Positions 1 through 11,882 of a DNA stretch of 64,000 nt are shown here, one piece after another (the stretch's first letter is position 1; the number at the start of each line of letters is the position of its first letter). Under the pieces are notes generated by a model. It saw only the letters and a program-made list of their open reading frames with translations. It was not told where the DNA came from and ran no database searches. Location of the stretch: contig OY829646.1 of assembly GCA_963691815.1 (NCBI GenBank), positions 5,505,152 through 5,569,151 on the forward strand. Direction: 5' to 3'. The position numbers and the translations under genes are program-made. The stretch comes from Echiichthys vipera. Lineage: Eukaryota > Chordata > Actinopteri > Perciformes > Trachinidae.

Positions 1-560
1 TTCATATTTTGAAAATAATTAACTTTGAAAATGACTAAAATGTGCATTTTTATAATATTAAGAATGTTAACATGTCACAATTTTGTGTTGGTGTCAGATT
101 ATAACATGGTGACGGACACTGGCTCGAGAGTGTGAAGGGAAAGGAATAAAAGTGATGTTTGAATTATCGAGAGCCTCTGGACTTGGCAAAAAATGCAACA
201 CTGCAGATGCCGTCAAACTCCGAAGAAGAAGAAGAAGAAGTATCTTTGGATACAAAACAACAACAACAAAAAACAAACAGAGTCATTAATACATCTAGAA
301 ACCAAGGACAGAGCCAGGGAGAGTTTCAAATAAATACACAAAGCGTATGTGAAGGGTTTCAGCAGCTTTCTTTTTTTTTTTTAACTCAAATATGGTTTTG
401 ATGTACCTTACCAAAAGCAATAAAAGAGGATTTAGAGTTACTACATTTGATTGTGAATATGACATTTTCCTAAAATGATCAATAAATTAAATAGGCATCT
501 TTCTATATGATTTGAAAGAGACTTCTCTTAGTTTATTCGGAAGGAAAGTTCCAGATATTT
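1..560. other. Left edge, no gene recognised
   Basis: This AT-rich stretch has no recognisable coding sequence. It contains a (GAA)n run at about 222-240 and several poly-A/T runs. The open frames here are short, low in complexity and resemble nothing I know. Confidence 0.5.
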
Positions 561-569
561 CCGGTTCGG

Positions 570-700
570 GGCATTGTCCAGTTGGTGGCGGCAAGCGCGT
601 GTGTCAATCACCAATAACCAACGAAGAAGAAGAAGACTGAGACGGAAGTGTAGTGTCAAACATGGCGGCGCCCTGTGTATCCCTGTAGACACTTTCAGGG
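570..700 (+). promoter_or_regulatory. Putative mtfmt promoter / 5' leader
   Basis: The segment just upstream of the mtfmt start is richer in GC than its surroundings. It holds a CCAAT box (611-615) followed by a CCAAC, an ETS-like CGGAAGTG (643-650), and AAACATGGCGGC (about 657-668), which resembles a YY1 initiator element. This combination without a TATA box is typical of housekeeping and nuclear-encoded mitochondrial genes. The exact transcription start cannot be read from the sequence. Confidence 0.5.
662..688 (+). other. Upstream ORF candidate in mtfmt leader
   Basis: This ATG has a strong context (A at -3, G at +4) and opens an 8-codon frame ending in TAG, 100 nt before the mtfmt start. 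Further ATGs at 704 and 750 are also out of frame with mtfmt, and the 704 frame overlaps the coding start. Whether they are translated depends on where transcription begins: if it begins at the YY1-like element, this ATG is at the very cap. Confidence 0.3.
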
Positions 701-789
701 CAAATGTGTTCCAGTGGTTTCCCAAAGCCAGCACAGATACTCCGGACACATGGTAGTCCCACTGTGAGCGGAACACAGCCGGTGTTAGG

Positions 790-2167
790 ATGTGGACGAG
801 CGGCAGGAGAGCAGGAGCCGCTCGGAACATTCTGGACCGCTTCCTTCGAGGCTGTATACAGACGGCGTGGAGGAGGGGGGCTGGAGGGGGGCAGCGGCCC
901 GGTAGGCTCGTGTCATCACCGGGGCCCCCGTGGAGACTCCTGTTCTTCGGTTCGGATCACTTCGCCGTGGAGTCTCTGAAAGTCCTCACAGACAGCAGGT
1001 GCGTGCGAGTCCGGACGGCCTACACAACCACACACCGCCCGCTGTTCTCTTTTTCACATACAGTAGAAAGTATGGTAGTGATACAGTGCGTCTGTAAACA
1101 CAGGTATGAAATGTGCAATGGCTGTTATTGGAGTTTAGGAATGATCGTCCAGGACAGGGTTACAGTGTATGAAGAAGTGCTGCACTATCTCTACCACAGA
1201 TATTTTTTTATTTTAAACTTAACACACTTTATTATCGACACAGTATTATTACAATTAAATAAACAGTCCATGGTGTATTTTAACTATGTGCACATACAGT
1301 TTACAATATCAGTCCACAACTAGAAATAACCAGCTTTCATCATCTGGCAATGTCGTCCAAAGTCTTCAAAGTTTTTTTGTCTTTAAATACTTGACATACA
1401 GAGAAGTAGAAGAATTCCTTTATTATCCCCGCAAGGGGAAATTCAGTCTTTCCACTCACACACACAGGCCCGAAATACACACACATGCACAAACAGGACT
1501 TATATACATGCAATTAATGGAGAGGTGTCAGAGCGAGGGTGCTGCCAAATGGCTCAGCGCCCCAAGCAGTTGGGGGTTTGGTGCCTTGCTCGACAGCACC
1601 TCGGCAGTGCTCAGGAGATGAACTGGCACCTCTCCAGTTACCAGTCCACACAGGGACTCGAACCGGCGACCCTACGGTTCCCACCTCACCTGTGGACTGA
1701 GCCACTGCCGCCCTCCGTCATAGAATGTCTGAAGTTCACCGTAAAAGAACTGAATAAATCTGGCCTTGTGATCATATTTGCACAAATGACACAACAATTT
1801 GATCATATTATCAGCTTCTTTTTTATCTGTCTCTACAGTCAAAAATAAGGCCATACATGATGTTATAGGGACCAAGACCTTGGGTGTCTAAGTTACATGA
1901 CTGAGTACAAGCACTCCTTCTCTACAGAAGGGAAACATCAGGTCTACATTTATGAATACATTCATTTATGGATAATAACTGTGTAGTGTGTTTTTTTAAC
2001 CTCGTTTGGGACAAACAAATCGATTCTCTACCACAGGTCTGCTACAGTCGCTGCTCTTTTGGCTGACATGTCTTTTTTTGCCAGTTTCTATGGTTTCTGT
2101 GGCCAGGATGTGATCAGCTGTGGTCAGCCTGTAGCCTGTTAACATGTCTCTGTGTTTAACATCAGTC

Positions 2168-2245
<78 letters not shown>

Positions 2246-5200
2246 CCAATAAGTGAGTTTTGTTTCTGTTGTGTCAGACTGCTGAAGGACTCACTGCAGG
2301 GCTCTGTGGTAGTAGAAGTTGTTTGTTTTAGATGAAACCAATATTTAATTGATCATTATTGGGGTTTCCAAAATAATGGAAATTGGCCTAATTCAGCTCT
2401 GCAGGCATTGTTAGTTGTCCTGTGCACTTGCAGGATACTTTTACAGAATTCAGTGTGTGCATTTTCAAATCAATGCTGTTCCCATTGGTCAAAGTTGAGG
2501 TCTTCTTTTTCATCGAGCACAATAGGTTCTATAACTGACCAAAGACATTTGGAATCTGAAAGTGAATTGGTCTTTTGATTGCCCTGCACCCTAACTCTCT
2601 CAGTTCACTGACTGCTGGATTCAAACTTCCATTGGAACTTCCTTACCAAACAGTTCTCCATTTTGTGTGTTCTACTGGTAAAGCAATATTTATTTCCCCG
2701 ACATCTGGGTCTTTTTTCAAATAGCATTGATTTGCTCTTTTTTAATGTTTATTGAAGCAGTGTAAGAAAATGTTGATACACTTGAGTGTTGAGGTATGTT
2801 TTGTGATACTGTATCGCTTCTCAAAAAGGCTGTATTGTTGTTTGGCCTGCAGAATACAGAATGCACTTAATATTTGATAATATATTTGAAGTAATAAATC
2901 CTAATTTGGCCTCCCCTTGTTCACCTGCTTGTATTTGGACAACATTTAAAATTTCTTGAGCATCTTCATCTTGCAGCTAGTAAAATGACTGGTGCATTGG
3001 CTTCATCGTGTGGTAATAAGTGAAGTGAGTACATGCTAACTAACCTCCATTCTCTGTTTGTAGGAGCTCCAGTGAAGGGATAGTGGAGTCCCTTGAAGTT
3101 GTCACCTTGTCTGGTGATGTCCCAGTGAAGAGGTTTGCCCTACAGAACCACCTTCCAGTCCACAGCTGGCCCCCTGACCGTGTGGATGGACAGTTTGATG
3201 TTGGGGTGGTGGTGTCTTTTGGCTGTTTACTCCACGAGAGACTGATCAACAAGTTTCCATAGTGAGCATCTGTTGCCCCCAGGCACCCTCACCTGCCCAT
3301 TTCCCACTTCTCTCTGCTCTGGCACACCTGTATAGGGATGACAATCAACAACTGGTTCCCGTTGAGAGCTGGTAGCAAATTTGGATCAGAATCATGTGTC
3401 TTTGAGTTTATCAATTCATTTTTATCAATGCTGGCATGTTTTTACAACGTACTGTACAGTTGCACATTAAAAAACAATAACATCAAACAAATGCACTCCC
3501 GGAAACTTGCAACAAGAAGTGAGGAAGAAATGCTTCAAAGCTTGTGATTTCTGTAAAACCATATTTTCAAGTAAAGGCGGATATAGTTAGTCTCATGAGC
3601 CCATCCTGATCTCTGAGCTCCGTTGTATTTTACTCACAGATCAGTCTGGTAACGTGAGGCAGAGAAAATTTTGACCAGCGACCGAACCAATCAGTGTTGG
3701 TTATGTGGCAGATGTGACGCAACGAGAAGCGACTGTTTAGCGTAAACAACATGGAGGCTTCCACGGATGAGATGAGCAGCTATGGAGCTAGCCGCTCACT
3801 AACTCTTTTTTCTCCTGATCCTTCTGTTGAATATGGACCGGGCTCCTGAAATTGTGCCTTTGATCTGTAAATTCATGTTACACAAACGGAAAATATCCTT
3901 TACCCACATGTTTACTTTGTTTCAGCAGGTTGCTACTGTTTCCTAACCTGACTTCTCCAGATGTTTTGATTCTCAAGATTCTAATTTTCTCGTACTAACA
4001 TCGTTGGGCCCCAACGATGTTAGTACGCCATACGCTTCGTTGATCTGATTGGTTGATTTAGCCCGTATGTTGGTGATAGGCAGATGGTTTATCCAATCAG
4101 CAACCAGTATTTTCGCCCCTTCCCTAAAGATCTCCAAAGGAGAGTTCCCAGGTTGATATGCTGAGAAAATTAGAATCTTGAGAATCAAAACATCTGGAGA
4201 AGTCAGGTTAGGAAACAGTAGCAACCTGCTGAAACATCTTATCAACTCAACACGGGCTGAAATTCCAGGAGTGCCTTGTATTTGACACTCTATGCACAAG
4301 TCCCACTGCTTCTTAATCAAGCAAGCACATTTTGTCTTTAACTAAGAAAACCAATATCAACACAAATGCTGTACAAATATTCTCATATTTCATGTACACC
4401 CTGTTCAGACTTAGACATATTCAAACCTGTGTAGGCCGACGTTTCTTCCACCACTACCAATGATAAGGAATCGATAAAAAATTGGACCGATAAGCTGAAT
4501 CAATTCTGGCATTTGTATCAATAAAATCTTATCAATTCCCATCTCTACACCTTACCTGGCTGATGATTGGGCCCTGATCCAACTGTAAGGGCTGCTGCGT
4601 TGCTTCAGGTGTGTCCAGAACACAACACAGGAATCCACTGCTCAGATTAATAAACCGATGATGATGACAGTGGTGCGTAGGGTAGAAGGGCTGCACCAAA
4701 CAAACTGATATGATCTGGATTCACACCGTATAGAAAATTAACATTTATAACACGTAGTACTTAAAGTGTAATTCTGCCGCAAAATCATCCCATGGTCTTT
4801 TGCGGCACTTACACTCATCAAATAAGCCATCGAGACAGTGTTTTTTGTGTAACAACTAATAACGGAGTCGCTAACAGCCAAACGTGGCTAACAGTGATTA
4901 GCTCGGGGTAGCACAGCGAAGGCATTTAAACGTCTTTTTTAACCACTAATACTACTCAAAATAACACCAAACCTCTGCAGCAGCATGAGAAGAGTCCCTA
5001 CACAGAAAACAAATCAACAACAACGTAGTTAGAGAACCCAGAGTTTATTAAAAGAGTGTTTTAAAGACTTACCTACTGGCCCCTGTACCAGCTCCTCTCA
5101 TAGTAAAGTCCATTTAAGTGGATACCAAAGTCAATCAAAAGGAAGGAGCCATTTGGTGCTTTGTTTTCTGTTTAAGGACTGTTCTCATGCTGCTGCAGAG

Positions 5201-8200
5201 GTTTGCTGTTATTTTCAGCAGTATTAGTGGTTAAAAAAGAGGTTTGAATGCCTTCACCGTACTACCCCGCTAACCCCAGCTAATCAGTGTTAGCCACGTC
5301 TGGCTATTAGCGACTGTCCGGGATTTCTCCGTTAATAGTTTATACAAAAAACACTGTCTCGATGGATTATTTGATGTATGTAAGTGCCGAAAAAGACCAT
5401 GGGATGATTTTGCGCAGGAATTACACTTGAAGCAACAGTCACACTAACTACCTTGTGCTATTTGGCACAGTGAGTGTGATGAACTTACAGGTAGTTCCAC
5501 TGGGAAACAACCACTACTGGCGCTCCCTTCTATTGCAATGACTGGTAGATGATGCGTTGGTGTAACATTACTGCTTTCTACAGGGCTAGTATACCTTCTA
5601 GACAACTAAGTCATTTCCCATTCAGTGAGATTTTCACCATTTTACCCGTGCCTCCACTTATCAGTTTAAGATAACTTTTGGCTGGCTAGTTCAGTTGTGG
5701 AGAGGGTTCAGCTGCTTCAATTTTAGGGAATTATGCTATCTCGATAGCTTACAGTCACCATCTTTAAAGTTAGATGTAAATATGCCCTTTTATTTTCTTA
5801 GACATTGGCTTGGAAAATAAAGGTAGCGCAGATGACAATGTTTGTTGGGTTTGCAACTCATCCAAATGTATCTTCTGCGGACCCTCTGTGACAGATCTAC
5901 CAACCCCCCTTTGCAGTGGGCACTGGGAGACCCCAAATCTAATGTAAAATGTATTTTATTTAACAGTGCTGTTGTGTACAGGCAGGATGTGAACATATTC
6001 TAGATAAGCCACACACTGCCAGTGAAAACCCTGGACAATAACAATCCTAGACTACAACCTTTGGGTAAATACGTCCCATGTTTTGTCTACTCACGCTACT
6101 TTGTGGTGGAGAGAAGACAATGCCTGAAATTGAAAGACATTATTATCCAAAGACATCTCAAAACAATGTTCCGAAACATGAACAAAAGGTGGCACAGACA
6201 TAGAGTTTAATCTCCACAGTAAGCATGAATGATACACTGTATATAACTGTATCTTTCTTTGCAGTGGGATTTTGAATGTTCACCCCAGCCTGCTGCCTAG
6301 GTGGCGAGGTCCAGCACCCATCTTCCACACCATCATGCATGGTGATACTGTGACAGGGGTCACCATCATCCAGATCCGCCCTCACAGGTAAACAAGAGAT
6401 CTCAGTGTTCTTCCTTACTACAAACATCAACAGATAAAGGCCCGTCCACATGGGGACGCTTTTTCCTGTAACCACATTACTTTAGTATTGTTCTGGCCGA
6501 CCATCGACACGCAGCTGGTATTATCGGAGCCTGCAAATGGTATCTTTTGTAACCAGGTCCCAGAGTGGGAAGATTTGAAAACGCCCCCCATGGCGTTGTC
6601 GTCTGGATGGTGAAACCTCATACATTGTTAAACAATGCTGTCATCGCCCCACCTCTGACCTCTAACCCTGCGGCGTCCCATAACAACAACAGTGCTGCTG
6701 CGTGAGAGGACAGAGACGGACCCAGAGACTGTTTACTGAACTGGACTCTGAGCCACATGCATGGGAATGAATGAGGCCCAGCACAGATTTCTCCCTTTTC
6801 CCTGATGCTCTGAATAAGGAGCTAAACTGCTCTCTAGTCTCTTTTTCTAAATCCAGTTCTAAGAAGGTGTAAAAAGTCTAAATGTAGTGAGACAGTGCCT
6901 TCCTGTGAGTGCTTTGGGGCGGGGAAGGGGCTCCCAGCAGCACCCTCTGCTCGTTGAGGACACTAACTGCACAGTGATTGGTGCATCAGAGTCTAAAACA
7001 CCACAAAAGTCTCCACTAACAGCAGAAACAGTGACACATTTCTCTCTAGGATGGAGGAGGATTTGGGAAGTCTCAAGGTGGAGAGGAACCCTCATGTTTG
7101 GATTCTCCACAGCGTCTCCCCGTCTCTTCTTCTCTGTTGTTGGTGTATTTCTGTGGCTGTTACAGCTCCACATCCAGGCCTGGCATGTTTACTACAGCGT
7201 TTTTAGCCGGTTTCACTGGTTTCATGTGGACGCAGATATTTCCTGAGCCGTTGCCGCATGGACGTAAAACATTCAGAATGATGGAGAGAGAAGAAAAGTT
7301 GTTTTCGATCGTGTGGATGCACCCATTTAAAAATGTCTTAACATTCCAGGTTTGATGTGGGCCCCATTCTCAACCAGGAGCCTCATCAGGTCCCTGAGAA
7401 CTGTACTGCTGAGGAGCTTGGAGCCACCCTAGCCACTAAGGGAGCACATCTGGTGAGTTGTTGGAGCATGTATAGTAGAGGGCGGTTATCTTATACTCTT
7501 CCTAACAGGGTGGTAACATATTTGTATTCTTGATTACAGCTGGTTGACACGTTAAGGACACTGCCTGAAAGAGTAGTACATAGAAGGGAGCAAGGAAAGA
7601 CGGGTGCCACATTTGGTACGTATGTCTCAAGTACACAGGCCGTGTCCTACTACATATACAACAAGAGGCATTCTAACGTACACATTTCCTCCAATAGCCC
7701 CAAAAATCAACACATCTATGAGCTGGCTGGTGTGGGAGGAACAGACCTGTGACCAGATTGATCGTCTGTATCGGGCCATCGGTTCCCGGGTAATGAGGAC
7801 CGACCTGGACTCTTCAGTTTGAACCATGTGTCGAGACTCAGTTGAACATGACTGTGATGATTCTTCTCTCTGCCATCAGACACCTTTGAGAAGCACGTGG
7901 ATGGGCAGGACAATAACATTTCTGGATTTTGTAGGAAGATGTCACATTTCATTATTAGGTGAGTTTGTCAAAATCAGATTAATAGAATCATAAATTTACA
8001 AAACATGTACACTTTGGTTCCAGTTATAATAAGGATTTTGGAACATCTAGTTTATGTGTTTGTGAATTTAAAAAAACATTCTGGTTTCAGAAAATGAATC
8101 AAGCCTGTTTCTGAAAATGAATATGCTGGCTGGGATGCTCTGACAGTCACGTTCACACCACATCAGGGTTTCTGACCGCTGTCTGCCGTGTGTGCAGCTT

Positions 8201-11200
8201 TGTCCCGGAATCAAACCCAGTTTTAGTCAGTCAGTAAAATAAAAAATATGAATATAACTATACAATTATGTACATATTAGTAACAGAAGTTCCCCAAAGC
8301 AATTTCAGTCAAAAGCAACTGGACTTGGTTATTTGTATAAGAAGATGTGTGTGTGTTTGGCACTTGGAGCACAAAGGGTTCCAGTGACATCATCGGCCTT
8401 GTGAGAGGTTAAATACATGGATCTCCACACCAGTTAGTTGGACCAGTCCCAGCCTGGTCCTGGTCCTGGTCCAGTCCCAGCCTGGTTAGATGCGTACATG
8501 AACTGATGAAGCCTCTTGGATGACAGGTGAAACGTCTTCCTAGACAAAAACCAAGTCCAGTTGCTTTTGACTGAAATTGCCTGGACAAATGAGAACATTC
8601 ACAAACCTAACAGAGAGGATACCTTACGGCCCGTCACTTAGACTCATATGGAGCTTCTGGAACATATGACAAACAATCATCAGCTTGGATTAACTAAAAG
8701 ATATTGTTAATTTTCAAAGGTGCAAGTTGATAACGCATCCGAGTCATTGAGTCTTCCATAGAGCAACACTCTTAATGCCTTCTGTTTATTTACTCTTAGA
8801 CTTTCAAATTGATGCATCAGAACTGTCCCATAATGAAGGTGCCATGGAAATCACTAACCTGACTCCGCCACATGTTTTGATTCGCATGATTCTCATTTTC
8901 TCAGCATATCTAGCTCTGGTCTGGAGATCTTTTGGCAAGGGGTGAAAATACTGGTTGCTGATTGGATAAATGATCTATCGCCAACATACAAGCCAAATCA
9001 ACCAATCAGATGACTGAAGCGTATGACGTACTAACAGTGTGGAGGCAAAGCTCGGAAAGTAAACAACATGTGGGTAAAGGATATTTTCCGTTTGTGTAAT
9101 GAGAATTCACGGATCAAAGGCCCAATTTCAGGAGCCCGGTCCATATTCAACTGAAGGATCCAGAGAAAAAAGAGTTAGTGAGCGGCTAGCTCCATAGCTG
9201 CTCATCTCATCCTTTGCCTCCATGTTGTTTATAGTCGATTTTCGTTGCGTCACTTAAATCCACATCAAAACCAACGCTGATTGGTTCTGTCGCTTGGTAA
9301 ATGGCTCCAAATTTTCTTGTTGCCAGTTCCAGACCGATCTGAGAGTAAAATACAACGGAGACCATCCTAATCTCGCAAAGCTATGAACGCAGTGCTTTAT
9401 AGTCATATTAAAATATAATTAATTTTAATGACAGTATTTATTACAAGTTTGTAATCTGCGTTCTATTCGCTGCAATACCAACAGTGTTCAACAGACTTCC
9501 GCAAACAAGGACCAAGCATAAAAATCTCATCCAAAGTGGTAATGGGATATGGTTTGAAGGAATAATGCTGCATTCCTATGCACTTAAACATCACACTCAT
9601 TAATATTATAGTGAACGAACCATGTCTGCTATCCGCGGTTTTATTGGCTGGCCAGAGAACATTACAAACATAATCTGTAGATAAGTGAGAACAAGAACAA
9701 TCTTGTTAGTCAAATAAAACCGTATTCTCACTTAGATTTTCTCCATCATTTATTGAATGCATGCAGATTCACATGACAACATGATGGGTGCAGTTGGCAG
9801 TTCTTTAATGCCATATTTGTACAACTCAACAAGTTTGCATAGAACATATTAACTCAGTGGAGAATCTGTATCGCTCACAGAGATTATCTTCAGGAAAAGC
9901 CAGCAGATCTATTCTGTCTGCAATCACTGTCTCCCTCCAAAGAGAGAGCCTTGCAGTTCTATCACAAGCTCCACAAGCTTTTATAGGAATGGTGACACTG
10001 TTTCAAAAGGAGTTGATTAGTTAAAAAGGCGCTTTTTAGCCCATTTCAAGCCAAAACTCTGAACATAAACTGGTCCGCACCAGGTTAGCTGTGCAGCAGA
10101 AGTCACCGTGACATTGAAGACTGCAGGCTCAACATACCTTGCTATACCCACTAATCTCGTTCCGTAGTACACACCTCAGAGATTGCTGGGTCTGTTTTGA
10201 GAAACCCGTTCATCGTTAAAAGGAAACTTCTGAATCGGTTGGTTTTCCGAACCAGAGGCCAGTTAGAAGCCAGATGACTACGCTGCCCCAGTAATGTGGT
10301 ATGACCCTGAGCTAACATGTATCCCTCACATGTTGTTTGCAGATGAAAGGAGGAAACCGGTGCCTGGCTCAGTGAGCTATCAGAAGGAGTCCGATACTCT
10401 GGCTGTCTGCTGTAAGGTCGGTTCAGCTCACATTTATGTTCTATTGAAAACGGCTTCAACCTGCACCCCTGTCCCTCTTTACTCCACGTGATGCATACAA
10501 TTCCAATAATTCATCTGAATTTGTGTTTTTACTTGGTGTGTAAATGTCCTGATGAGCAGAATTCAGATGTGGTAACCTGTGCAAATGTCCCTCATATCAC
10601 TCAAATAGAATGCCCGTAAATAGCCCAGTCATTTGAAGCCAAAATAGGGGTCAACATTGGACAAAATGCAACAGAAGCAAACTCAACTGATTTTGTATCC
10701 TCAATGTGTTCTGAGTAAGGGAAAAAAGCCCTGAAGAATCCCAATAGGAGGAAGTTTAGAAAAAAACCCTAATACTGGGTGCTCATGGGTTCCATTCAGA
10801 CCGTAACATTAAGTCTTTTACTGTTCTACTGTATGTCAACAAGACATTTTCACTGTCTATACCCGATGTTTCATTCCGTTGTGGTATTTATTAAATTAGC
10901 ACATACATAATCAGATGATGCCCCGTTTGCCCTTGTGAGCAAACAATTTCAATTCAATTGTCTTGATGTAAGTAATCCACAAGTCATTTTTTGTGGTCAT
11001 GGCTGAAGGTTATTTTTCCCCCTATTCCTGTGAGAAAAATAATGAAAAGGTGAATGCATAGGGAATATTTGGCTTTTTTTTTTTAGAAACTTTCCCCTGT
11101 TGGGATTCTTCAGGGCTTTCTTTTTCTTACTCTGGACATTTTGAGGATTCGAAAATCAGTTCATCTGTTGCAATTTGATCAACCTTTTTTCATATATTGA

Positions 11201-11682
11201 CCTGACTAAAAGTCTTTGTTTCAAACAGGGTGTCATATTAAAGAAAATTGTTGTTTTTTTCATATTTGCTGAAACTGTCACTATATCCTGACAGCACAAT
11301 GAGACAGACGATCAGTGAAAGTCATGTCGCTCCACCTCCACCTTCTGTGCCTGTCTGCTCCCAGAGCTCTCCCTGTGTGCTGCTAATGGCATCTGCTAGT
11401 TTCCACCAGCAGGGGTTACCGTCTGTGCATGACCCATTACTCTGAGCCTGACGAGACCCATTTTTGTGGCTCAACACATTGTGTTGTTCTGTGTTCCAGG
11501 ATGGCTGGGTGGGATTTAAGGCAGTGCTCCTGAAAAAAAGGCTGACTGCCACCGACTTCTACAATGGCTACCTGCATCAGACGCTGCAGAAGAAGAAACC
11601 CTATCAGATAGCTGAAGGACTGTTTGTCAGCAGAAAACGAGGACTTGACCCTCCTCAGATGAGAGAGAACTCAAAGTTGTGA
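790..11682 (+). CDS. mtfmt: Mitochondrial methionyl-tRNA formyltransferase
   Basis: The enzyme transfers a formyl group from 10-formyl-tetrahydrofolate to Met-tRNA in the mitochondrial matrix, making initiator fMet-tRNA for organelle translation. I place nine coding exons: 790-998, 3064-3261, 6265-6387, 7350-7452, 7540-7615, 7698-7789, 7880-7958, 10343-10416 and 11500-11682. All have AG acceptors and GT donors. They total 1137 nt, or 378 residues plus stop, close to the roughly 389 of the human protein. The N-terminus is Arg-rich and has few acidic residues, as in a mitochondrial presequence. The Formyl_trans_N fold starts near residue 49 (LLFFGSDHFA). Residues 138-142 (ILNVH), SLLPRWRG at 144-151 and RFDVG at 177-181 supply the family catalytic Asn140, His142 and Asp179. 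The C-terminal tRNA-binding domain runs from about 237 to 343 (LTATDFYNGYLH at 333-344). No frameshift or missing key residue is seen. The start at 790 is the first ATG in the correct frame and has A at -3. Confidence 0.95.
1406..1714 (-). mobile_element. tRNA-derived SINE (family 1), mtfmt intron 1
   Basis: Read on the minus strand this begins GGGCGGCAGTGGCTCAGTCC, with an A-box-like TGGCTCAGT, then a B-box GGTTCGAGTCC. It ends in a LINE-like tail, GCGGGGATAATAAAGG. A second copy in the same orientation lies at 13744-14096. Confidence 0.75.
2171..2244 (+). repeat. (GT)37 microsatellite, mtfmt intron 1
   Basis: An uninterrupted GT dinucleotide array of about 74 bp in the sense direction of mtfmt, far from either splice site. 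Such arrays are common in fish introns. Confidence 0.97.
3586..4210 (+). mobile_element. Foldback element family A, copy 1 (rearranged)
   Basis: It shares about 500 bp with copies at 8853-9390 (opposite strand) and 20479-20988. Common parts are GAGACCATCC-like left ends, a CCAAT-rich segment, a short ORF starting ATGGAGGC (3751-3849, 32 residues), and right ends CTGGMGRAGTCAGGTTA. This copy carries an internal inverted duplication of its own 3' end (3921-3990 against 4164-4233). It lies in mtfmt intron 2. Confidence 0.65.
3921..4233. repeat. Perfect 70-bp inverted repeat with central 18-bp palindrome
   Basis: Positions 3921-3990 are the exact reverse complement of 4164-4233 (70 of 70 bases checked). 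Between them, 3991-4008 and 4010-4027 form a second perfect palindrome with a one-base loop. Confidence 0.95.
4761..5431 (+). mobile_element. Long-TIR foldback element family B, copy 1
   Basis: Terminal inverted repeats of roughly 230 bp begin AAGTGTAATTCYGSCGYAAAATCATCCCATGG and surround a unique centre. A TTAA lies at the left end and a degraded form (TTGAA) at the right. Related copies are at 42231-42743 (TTAA on both sides), 54315-54966 (inverted orientation) and a single end at 59250-59282. TTAA flanks suggest a piggyBac-type target preference, but no transposase is present. Located in mtfmt intron 2. Confidence 0.7.
6438..7324 (+). mobile_element. Non-autonomous DNA element in mtfmt intron 3
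   Basis: Imperfect terminal inverted repeats GGCCCGTCCACATGGGGAC and GGGTGCATCCACACGATCG (as the reverse complement of the right end) bound about 890 bp with no transposase. Its right half (about 7085-7310) is repeated in inverted orientation at 47010-47240 inside celf1. Confidence 0.55.
8292..8612. mobile_element. Palindromic repeat family D, copy 1 (mtfmt intron 7)
   Basis: The arms TTTCAGTCAAAAGCAACTGG and its complement face each other around a core with TGGTCCTGGTCCTGGTCC repeats and AGAGGTTAAATAC. The arms contain the fish-wide motif CACCTCTCATCCAAGAGGCT or variants. Other copies are at 18444-18868 and 53972-54134. Confidence 0.65.
8853..9390 (-). mobile_element. Foldback element family A, copy 2 (mtfmt intron 7)
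   Basis: A reverse-orientation copy of the family at 3586-4210, without the internal inverted duplication. On the minus strand the short ORF (9223 down to 9128, 31 residues, starting MEAKDEMSSYGAS) remains open and ends at the same TGA as copy 1. Confidence 0.65.
10661..11180. mobile_element. Foldback element in mtfmt intron 8
   Basis: The stretch 10661-10757 pairs imperfectly with the complement of 11085-11178; shared blocks include AGCCCTGAAGAATCCCAA and CAACAGA. The loop is about 330 bp and AT-rich. No coding sequence is seen, so this looks like a MITE-type element. Confidence 0.55.
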
Positions 11683-11860
11683 CGCAACAACCATCCTTTT
11701 ATTCCTTGCCGTGAACACTGCAGACAGGACATCACCTAATGGGATTTACTGCAGTAAATGTGTTACTCTTGTCTGTTGTAAGACATCTGCATGTACAGTA
11801 GATTTACTGTACTACTGTATTTGCACTATACTACTACTACAATACTATTCATTTATTTGC

Positions 11861-11866
11861 AATAAA
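11861..11866 (+). terminator. mtfmt poly(A) signal
   Basis: A canonical AATAAA lies 179 nt after the mtfmt stop codon and is followed by a TGTGCTGTTG stretch that could serve as the GU-rich downstream element. This implies a short 3'UTR. Confidence 0.7.
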
Positions 11867-11882
11867 TGAATGTGCTGTTGAG

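Noticed and set aside
2144..2335. Open frame with a Cys-Val repeat
   Set aside because: It is a (GT)n array in mtfmt intron 1.
6859..7246. Overlapping frames of 104-119 residues on both strands in mtfmt intron 3
   Set aside because: They lie entirely within a non-autonomous DNA element that recurs in celf1, and match no family.
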